Source: Mycolicibacterium sp. MU0050 (GTDB taxonomy: Bacteria; Actinomycetota; Actinomycetes; Mycobacteriales; Mycobacteriaceae). From it: a stretch of DNA of 64,000 nucleotides. Below, piece after piece: positions 58,502-64,000 of the stretch. Every line of letters starts with the position of its first letter. Within the stretch, counting starts at the first letter, position 1. The position numbers and the translations under genes are program-made. The stretch spans positions 3,720,001 to 3,784,000 of the forward strand of contig NZ_OY726395.1 of assembly GCF_963378085.1 (NCBI RefSeq), in the 5' to 3' direction. The notes under the pieces were generated by a model. That model saw only the letters and a program-made list of their open reading frames with translations. It was not told where the DNA came from and made no database searches.

Positions 58502-59377
58502 ATGACGACGATCGCATTCCTGGGCTTGGGCAACATGGGCGGGCCGATGGCGGCCAACCTGCTTGCCGCCGGGCACACCGTGCGCGGTTTCGACCCGGTG
58601 GAAGCGCTCGCGCAGGCCGCCGCCGAAAAGGGTGCCGCGGTGTTCGGCAGCGGCGCCGAGGCGGTCGACGGCGCCGACGTGGTGATCACGATGCTGCCCA
58701 ACGGCGATGTGGTCAAACGCTGCTACGCCGAGATACTGCCCGCGGCCAAGGCCGGCGCCCTGTTCATCGACAGCTCGACCATCTCGGTGGACGACGCGCG
58801 CGAGGTCAACAAGCTCGCCGCCGATGCCGGCTTCGCCCAACTCGACGCCCCGGTGTCCGGCGGCGTCAAGGGGGCGGTCGCCGGCACCCTGGCGTTCATG
58901 GTCGGCGGCGAGGATGCCGCCGTGGAGCGGGCGCGCGCGGTCCTCGAGCCGATGGCGGCCAAGGTGGTGCACTGCGGCCTCGCCGGTGCCGGTCAGGCCG
59001 CCAAGGTCTGCAACAACATGGTGCTGGCGGTGCAGCAGATCGCGATCGGGGAAGCGTTCGTCCTGGCCGAGAAGCTGGGCCTGTCGGCACAGTCGCTGTT
59101 CGACGTCATCACCGGCGCCACCGGCAACTGCTGGGCCGTGCACACGAATTGCCCGGTGCCGGGCCCGGTTCCGACCTCACCGGCCAACAACGACTTCAAA
59201 CCCGGCTTCGCGACCGCGTTGATGAACAAGGATCTCGGGCTGGCGATGGCCGCGGTCTCCTCGACGGGCTCCGCCGCCCCGTTGGGCAGTCACGCCGCCG
59301 AGATCTACGCCGAGTTCGCCGCCGATCATGCCGACAAGGACTTCAGCGCGGTGATCGAACTCCTGCGCGGCAAGTAA
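58502..59377 (+). CDS. mmsB: 3-hydroxyisobutyrate dehydrogenase
   Basis: 291 aa. I chose ATG 58502, 6 nt after an AAGAAGG site; a TTG two codons earlier is less likely. The NAD motif is FLGLGNMGGPMAANLL, the substrate loop DAPVSGGVKGAVAG, and the catalytic Lys is in GAGQAAKVCNNM. It oxidises 3-hydroxyisobutyrate to methylmalonate semialdehyde, the substrate of MmsA. The 3' end overlaps the convergent membrane-protein gene by 52 nt. Confidence 0.95.
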   Translation: MTTIAFLGLGNMGGPMAANLLAAGHTVRGFDPVEALAQAAAEKGAAVFGSGAEAVDGADVVITMLPNGDVVKRCYAEILPAAKAGALFIDSSTISVDDAREVNKLAADAGFAQLDAPVSGGVKGAVAGTLAFMVGGEDAAVERARAVLEPMAAKVVHCGLAGAGQAAKVCNNMVLAVQQIAIGEAFVLAEKLGLSAQSLFDVITGATGNCWAVHTNCPVPGPVPTSPANNDFKPGFATALMNKDLGLAMAAVSSTGSAAPLGSHAAEIYAEFAADHADKDFSAVIELLRGK

Positions 59378-59733
59378 CCCGCCGCCGGCACGCGGACCCG
59401 TCGAGCACCGATGGCCGCGGGCGCGGTCAACGCCGTCAGCAGGACCGCCGCACCGACGCCGGCGACGGTGCCCGCCACCGCCCGACGATCACCGATCAGG
59501 GCGGCGCACTCCCCCACGTAGTCGCTCGCTACGAACGCCGCGCCACCCTGGGCCCGCAACTGTGCGTTCAGCGTGTCGACGTACCGCGCCACGGAGGTGT
59601 CGGGCTGCAGTCCGGTGCCGCAGGCGATGGGCTGACCGGCGCGGTCGACGACGCGCAGTGACAGCGGCACGCACAGCGCCAGGAACGCCCCCAGCATCGC
59701 CGCCGCCCCGAGCACCTGCCAACCCCTGCGCAT
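59326..59733 (-). CDS. Small two-helix membrane protein, function unknown
   Basis: 135 aa with a GGGAGAGG site before ATG 59733. The helix VLGAAAMLGAFLALCVPLSL (~7-26) is followed by an exported loop with two Cys (PIACGTGL and GECAALI) that could pair, and a second helix, GTVAGVGAAVLLTALTAP (~88-105). The C-terminal 17 residues overlap mmsB antisense. Mycobacteria carry many such small proteins with no assigned role. The good ribosome-binding site and hydrophobic layout argue that it is real. Confidence 0.6.
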   Translation of the reverse strand: MRRGWQVLGAAAMLGAFLALCVPLSLRVVDRAGQPIACGTGLQPDTSVARYVDTLNAQLRAQGGAAFVASDYVGECAALIGDRRAVAGTVAGVGAAVLLTALTAPAAIGARRVRVPAAGYLPRRSSITALKSLSA

Positions 59734-59931
59734 AGCGAACCTCTCCCATTTGCCTACCGGATGGCGCCGGAATCATCCAGCAAACCTTCTCGGCACAGAG
59801 AATAGAGCTCCACCGCCGGTTTTGGGTAGCCATGGCGAATCAATGTGACGGGTCACTCACCGCCGCCTCAGGCCAGGGGTGTGTGCCGAGCTACCAGTAC
59901 ACCGCCCGTTCACCGGCCGTTCGGCCCGACG

Positions 59932-60447
59932 TCAGAAATCGCCGGCGTGCCGGCGCAGGGTTTCGATCGAGTCCACCAGCGCGCGGGACTGCTCCTGCGA
60001 CATCCCGATGTCGGCGAACACCTTCTCGTTGAGCGTGACCGTCGCGTCCTCCACCGTCGACCGGCCCAACTCGGTGATCTCGACGAGCGTGGTGCGCCCG
60101 TCGGTCGGATGCGGCAGCCGACGGACCAGCCCGCCGGCCTCCAGCCGACGGATGGCGTGCGTGACGCTGGTGACGTGCACCTGCAACCGGTCCGAGGCCT
60201 TGGTGATCGGCAGCGCCCCGCTGCGACTGAACGCCAGCAGCCGCAGCAGTTCGAAGCGGGAAAAGCTCAGATCATAAGGCCGCAGCGCGGTCTCGACCCG
60301 CGCGAGCAGAATCTGATGCGCCCGCATCACCGAGGTCACCGCGACCATGCCGTCGGCGACATCACCCCAGCCCGACCGCTCCCAGTTTGCATGCGCCTGC
60401 GCGATCGGGTCGCGCGACTCCACGGAATCGACCATCGGCACATTCAT
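59932..60447 (-). CDS. MarR-family transcriptional regulator (Rv0737-like)
   Basis: 171 aa from ATG 60447 (MNVPMVDSVESRDP). The winged helix is clear: LSFSRFELLRLLAFSRSGAL, TKASDRLQVHVTSVTHAIRR, LPHPTDGRTTLVEITELG. It lies 23 nt downstream of map and is probably cotranscribed with it. In M. tuberculosis sigL and rslA sit between map and a similar regulator (from memory); they are absent here. Ligand and targets unknown. Confidence 0.9.
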   Translation of the reverse strand: MNVPMVDSVESRDPIAQAHANWERSGWGDVADGMVAVTSVMRAHQILLARVETALRPYDLSFSRFELLRLLAFSRSGALPITKASDRLQVHVTSVTHAIRRLEAGGLVRRLPHPTDGRTTLVEITELGRSTVEDATVTLNEKVFADIGMSQEQSRALVDSIETLRRHAGDF

Positions 60448-60470
60448 ACCCCATGCGGGCGGGGTCGGGC

Positions 60471-61277
60471 TCAGTCCGCCGGAAGTGTCAGGATCCGCGG
60501 CCCGTCCTCGGTGACCGCGACCGTGTGCTCCCAGTGCGCGGCCCGCGAACCGTCGGTGGTGACGACGGTCCACTCGTCGTCGAGAATCCGGGTCTTCACG
60601 GTGCCCAGTGTCAGCATGGGCTCGATGGCCAACACCGAACCGGGGGCCAGCAGCGGGCCGCGGCCCGGTGCGCCCTCGTTGGGCAGGAACGGATCCAGGT
60701 GCATCTCCCGGCCGATGCCGTGCCCGCCGTAGCCCTCGACGATGCCGTACCGGCGGCCGTGCTTGGCCTCCGCGGCGCGGGTGCCGCGTTCGATGGCGTG
60801 CGAGACGTCGGTGAGCCGGTTGCCGGGCAGCATCGCGGCGATCCCGGCCTCCATCGATTCCCGGGTCGCCTCCGACAGCGCCTCGTCGGCCGGGATCAGC
60901 GTGCCCACCCCGAAGGTGATCGCCGAATCGCCGTGCCAGCCGTCGACGATGGCGCCGCAGTCGATCGACACCAGGTCGCCGGCGGCGAGTATCTCGGTGG
61001 CCGACGGGATGCCGTGCACCACGCGGTCGTTGACCGAGGAGCACACGGTGGCGGGGAAGCCGTGGTAGCCCAGGAACGACGGGACACCGCCACCGTCGCG
61101 GATGACCGCCTCGGCGACGCCGTCCAGCTCCAGGGTGGATACTCCCGGCGCGGCGGCCGCCCGCACCGCGCGCAGGGCCGCGGCCACCAACGCCCCGGCG
61201 ACGGCCATGGCGTCGAGTTCGGCGGCGCTACGCCGCGCGACGACCTTGCGGCTGCGCAGTCCGGGGATCGACACCAT
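60471..61277 (-). CDS. map: Methionine aminopeptidase, type I
   Basis: 268 aa. It removes the initiator Met. Metal ligands lie in [20 protein letters not shown] (two Asp), [13 protein letters not shown] (His), AIEPMLTLG (Glu) and [12 protein letters not shown] (Glu). It has no N-terminal SH3-like extension, so it is the MapA form. It starts 15 nt after the adk stop, in the conserved secY-adk-map order. Confidence 0.96.
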   Translation of the reverse strand: MVSIPGLRSRKVVARRSAAELDAMAVAGALVAAALRAVRAAAAPGVSTLELDGVAEAVIRDGGGVPSFLGYHGFPATVCSSVNDRVVHGIPSATEILAAGDLVSIDCGAIVDGWHGDSAITFGVGTLIPADEALSEATRESMEAGIAAMLPGNRLTDVSHAIERGTRAAEAKHGRRYGIVEGYGGHGIGREMHLDPFLPNEGAPGRGPLLAPGSVLAIEPMLTLGTVKTRILDDEWTVVTTDGSRAAHWEHTVAVTEDGPRILTLPAD

Positions 61278-61292
61278 GAGTCAGCGCCGCCG

Positions 61293-61838
61293 TCAGCGGC
61301 CGAGGGCCTGCAGGGCCCGCGCGAAGACCTCGTCCAGCGAACCGACGGCGTCGACCGTCTTGAGCTGATCGCGGTAGAAATCGAGCAGCGGGGCGGTCTC
61401 GTCCCGGTAGACGCCCATCCGGTGCCGGATGACGTCCTCGGTGTCGTCGGCGCGGCCGCGGCCCTTCAGGCGCGCCACCAGCTCGTCCTCGGGCACCCGG
61501 AACTCGATCACGGCGTCGAGCTGCACGCCACGCTTGGCCAGCATCTCGGCCAGCGCCTCGGCCTGCTCCACCGAGCGCGGGAAGCCGTCGAGGATGAAGC
61601 CGGCCGCGGCGTCGTCGTCGTTCAGTCGGTCGTCCACCAGCGCGTTGGTCAGCGTGGCCGGGACCAGGTCCCCGGCGTCGAGGTACTTCTTGGCCTCGTT
61701 GCCCAGATCGGTCCCGTTGCTGATGTTGTGGCGGAACAGATCGCCGGTGGAGATCTGCGGCACGCCGAGTTCCTCCGCCAGCTTGACCGCCTGAGTTCCC
61801 TTACCGGCTCCAGGTGGTCCGAGCAAAACGATTCTCAC
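61293..61838 (-). CDS. adk: Adenylate kinase
   Basis: 181 aa. P-loop [23 protein letters not shown]-binding [11 protein letters not shown] and [13 protein letters not shown]. The LID insert is missing and replaced by [19 protein letters not shown], the short form found in mycobacteria. The ATG overlaps the secY stop by 4 nt. Confidence 0.97.
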   Translation of the reverse strand: MRIVLLGPPGAGKGTQAVKLAEELGVPQISTGDLFRHNISNGTDLGNEAKKYLDAGDLVPATLTNALVDDRLNDDDAAAGFILDGFPRSVEQAEALAEMLAKRGVQLDAVIEFRVPEDELVARLKGRGRADDTEDVIRHRMGVYRDETAPLLDFYRDQLKTVDAVGSLDEVFARALQALGR

Positions 61839-63160
61839 TTGAGAAACCCTTCGTAGTTGCGCTGCATGAGCTGGCTTTCGATCTGCTTCACGGTATCCAG
61901 ACCAACGCCGATCATGATCAGCACCGCCACACCGCCGAACGGCAGGTTCTGCAAGGTGGCCCCGCTACCCATCTGCAGGAACAGGTTGGGCATCACGGCG
62001 ATCACACCGAGATAGATGGAGCCGGGCAGGGTGATGCGGTTCAGGACGAAGCGCAGGTAATCCGCGGTCGGACGACCGGGCCGGATGCCCGGGATGAAAC
62101 CGCCGAACTTCTTCATCTCGTCGGCGCGCTCATCGGGGTTGAACGTGATCGACACGTAGAAGTACGTGAAGAACACGATCAGGCCGAAGTAGAACGCGAC
62201 GTAGACGACGTCGGCGGGGTTGGTGAGGTGGTCGGCGACGAACCGGTCCCACCAGCTGTTGCCGGGTTCGCTGCGGCCGCTCTGGATCAACTGGGTGATC
62301 AGCTGCGGAATGTAGATCAGCGACGAGGCGAAGATCACCGGGATGACGCCGGCCTGGTTGACCTTCAACGGCAGGTAGGTCGAGGTGCCGCCGTACATCT
62401 TGCGGCCGACCATCCGCTTGGCGTATTGCACCGGGATCCGGCGCTGGCCCTGCTCGACGAAGATGACGCCGATCAGGATCGCCAGCGCGGCGAGGCAGAC
62501 CAGGGTGAAGACCATGCCGCCGCGGCTCTCCAGGACCATCTGGCCCTCGCCGGGGATCTGGGCCGCGATGCCGGCGAAGATCATCAGCGACATGCCGTTG
62601 CCGACGCCCCGCTCGGTGACCAGCTCACCCATCCACATGACCAGCGCGGCACCGGCGGTCATCACCAGGACCATGATGACCAGCGAGAAGATGCTGGTGT
62701 CCGGGATGATGTCCAGCGAGCAGCCCTGCAGCAAGCCGCCGTTGGCGGCCAGCGCCACGATGGAGGTGGCCTGCAGGATCGCCAACGCGATCGTCAGATA
62801 GCGGGTGTACTGCGTCATCTTGGCCTGGCCGGATTGGCCTTCCTTGCGCAGCTGCTCGAACCGCGGGATGACCACGGTGAGCAACTGCACGATGATGCTC
62901 GCGGTGATGTAGGGCATGACGCCGACCGCGAAGACCGCCAGCTGCAGCAGCGCACCGCCGGAGAACAGGTTGATCAGCGAATAGATCTGGCCGGAGTCAC
63001 CGCCACTGACCTGCTCGATGCACTTCTGCACATTGCCGTAGTCGACTCCCGGGGACGGCAAGGTGGCACCGACCCGGTACAGGAGGACGATGCCGAGCGT
63101 GAAGAGGATCTTGCGCCTCAGGTCGGGTGTCCGCAGCGACGAGATAAAGGCTGAGAGCAC
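61835..63160 (-). CDS. secY: Preprotein translocase subunit SecY
   Basis: 441 aa with ten membrane segments, forming the Sec protein-conducting channel. [20 protein letters not shown] at the start, [20 protein letters not shown] (helix 2), [35 protein letters not shown] and the cytosolic loop [17 protein letters not shown] are diagnostic. It is the first gene of secY-adk-map on this strand. The upstream ribosomal spc genes are not adjacent; a divergent methyltransferase gene follows instead. Confidence 0.97.
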   Translation of the reverse strand: MLSAFISSLRTPDLRRKILFTLGIVLLYRVGATLPSPGVDYGNVQKCIEQVSGGDSGQIYSLINLFSGGALLQLAVFAVGVMPYITASIIVQLLTVVIPRFEQLRKEGQSGQAKMTQYTRYLTIALAILQATSIVALAANGGLLQGCSLDIIPDTSIFSLVIMVLVMTAGAALVMWMGELVTERGVGNGMSLMIFAGIAAQIPGEGQMVLESRGGMVFTLVCLAALAILIGVIFVEQGQRRIPVQYAKRMVGRKMYGGTSTYLPLKVNQAGVIPVIFASSLIYIPQLITQLIQSGRSEPGNSWWDRFVADHLTNPADVVYVAFYFGLIVFFTYFYVSITFNPDERADEMKKFGGFIPGIRPGRPTADYLRFVLNRITLPGSIYLGVIAVMPNLFLQMGSGATLQNLPFGGVAVLIMIGVGLDTVKQIESQLMQRNYEGFLK

Positions 63161-63473
63161 TCTTCCTCCTGGGCCGCCGGGTGGTGCCTCGGCGTGCCGA
63201 TGGGGCTGACTATGAGCTATCCCAAGCCAGCGTCGGGTTTGTCCGTGTGTGACGCGCCGATGTCGGCGGCGTGCAGCAGTCTACGAGAGTAACAGCTGGC
63301 CTCGGTCGGATCCGCATCGCACAACGCTGTTGGGCTCCGCGATCTTCGATGCATTCTCCGGCCGACCGGAGCCCCGTCCGCTTCACAGGTTCTCCTCAGC
63401 CTGACGCGCGTACGCTGGCGATATCTCGTTATACAGACTAATTACCTGGACTCCTGGCGGAAGGCGCTCCCCC
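63161..63473. other. Divergent intergenic region upstream of secY and a methyltransferase gene
   Basis: 313 bp without a supported gene. The secY promoter should lie in its left part and that of the methyltransferase gene in the right. Around 63420-63450 an AT-rich tract containing TTATACAGACTAATTACC is a plausible -10 region for the rightward gene. I saw no strong hairpin or riboswitch-like fold. Confidence 0.5.
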
Positions 63474-64000
63474 GTGACCCGCACCGATGACGACTCCTGG
63501 GACCTGGCCTCCAGCGTCGGGGCCACCGCCACCATGGTCGCCGCCGCCCGGGCGGTGGCCACCCGGACCGAGAACCCGGTGATCGACGACCCGTACGCGG
63601 CACCGTTGGTGGAGGCCGTCGGGATCGAGTTCTTCAGCCGGTTGGCCCGCGGTGAGCTCACCCCGGGCGAACTCGACAGCGACAACCCGGTGGGGATGGC
63701 CCGGTTCGCCGACGGCATGGCCGCCCGTACGCGGTTCTTCGACGAATTCTTCGCCACGGCCACCGGAGCCGGCATCCGCCAGGCCGTGATCTTGGCCTCC
63801 GGCCTGGACGCCCGCGCCTACCGACTGGCGTGGCCGGCCGGCACGGTGCTCTTCGAGATCGATCAGCCGGAGGTCATCGACTTCAAGGCCGACACCCTGG
63901 CCGGTCTGGGCGCGCGGGCCGGCGTGGATCTGCGCACCGTCGCGGTCGATCTGCGCGCCGACTGGCCGGCGGCGCTGACGGCCGCCGGTTTCGACGCCGC
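63474..64000 (+). CDS. SAM-dependent methyltransferase (Rv0731c-like), N-terminal part
   Basis: 175 codons from GTG 63474 to the right edge. The start [37 protein letters not shown] and the SAM motif [19 protein letters not shown] with [15 protein letters not shown] identify the large mycobacterial TIGR00027/LCM-like methyltransferase family. M. tuberculosis Rv0731c lies beside secY as well. The natural substrate of the family is unknown. An AAGG element lies before the GTG. Confidence 0.92.
   Translation, partial: MTRTDDDSWDLASSVGATATMVAAARAVATRTENPVIDDPYAAPLVEAVGIEFFSRLARGELTPGELDSDNPVGMARFADGMAARTRFFDEFFATATGAGIRQAVILASGLDARAYRLAWPAGTVLFEIDQPEVIDFKADTLAGLGARAGVDLRTVAVDLRADWPAALTAAGFDA

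Overview
The window is high-GC actinobacterial DNA with mycobacterial gene content: a complete ESX-4 type VII secretion locus, cutinase-like esterases, F420-dependent luciferase-like oxidoreductases, the glmS/glmM block and the rmlBC cell-wall genes. Gene order follows the M. tuberculosis segment gadB (Rv3432c) to rmlC (Rv3465), interrupted by several blocks that M. tuberculosis lacks there (comparison from memory). secY-adk-map lies on the same strand as infA...rplQ, and eutBC and other catabolic genes are present. This suggests a fast-growing environmental mycobacterium (Mycolicibacterium type), but the species cannot be fixed from the sequence alone.

Layout. 0-5.4 kb: start of gadB, nnr, an alpha/beta hydrolase and glmS (minus strand), then a divergent hydrolase-fold gene without the usual nucleophile. 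5.4-9.4 kb: an accessory patch with a 5'-truncated D27-like carotenoid-isomerase gene, a carotenoid cleavage oxygenase broken by an in-frame TAG, a secreted MPT64/DUF3298-like protein in locally AT-richer DNA, and an F420 oxidoreductase. 9.4-13.5 kb: a gene pair with WXG and YxxxD motifs, then glmM and rplM-rpsI. 13.7-19.1 kb: ethanolamine ammonia-lyase eutBC, an acetaldehyde dehydrogenase, a divergent TetR regulator and a hydrolase. 19.3-28.5 kb: ESX-4 (esxT, esxU, a secretion-associated protein, eccC4, eccD4, mycP4, eccB4).

28.6-37.7 kb holds the least familiar block. A polyprenyl diphosphate synthase and a helical/beta-sandwich protein are transcribed away from a 676-aa Cys-rich protein, a class III cyclase-ATPase-TPR protein and a carotene-desaturase-like flavoprotein. 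An 83-bp bidirectional promoter carrying a perfect dyad separates the two arms. I read this as a candidate undescribed isoprenoid-modifying system under nucleotide-cyclase/STAND-type control. A trans-acting enoyl-reductase-like protein, a CGNR regulator and an EamA exporter follow; four regularly spaced TCATGA sites lie between the last two. 40.6-42.8 kb carries three tandem cutinases.

42.8-47.5 kb is the alpha operon region (infA, rpmJ, rpsM, rpsK, rpsD, rpoA, rplQ, truA). 47.8-52.9 kb encodes NfeD, a flotillin, and a two-component pair made of a response-regulator/thioredoxin-reductase-like fusion and a cNMP-domain histidine kinase. 53-55.7 kb has an F420 oxidoreductase with a decayed tandem copy of its tail, then rmlB-rmlC. 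55.8-59.4 kb is a valine-degradation operon (mmsA, acyl-CoA dehydrogenase, mmsB). 59.3-63.2 kb carries a small membrane protein, a MarR regulator and map-adk-secY. A SAM-dependent methyltransferase gene runs off the right edge.
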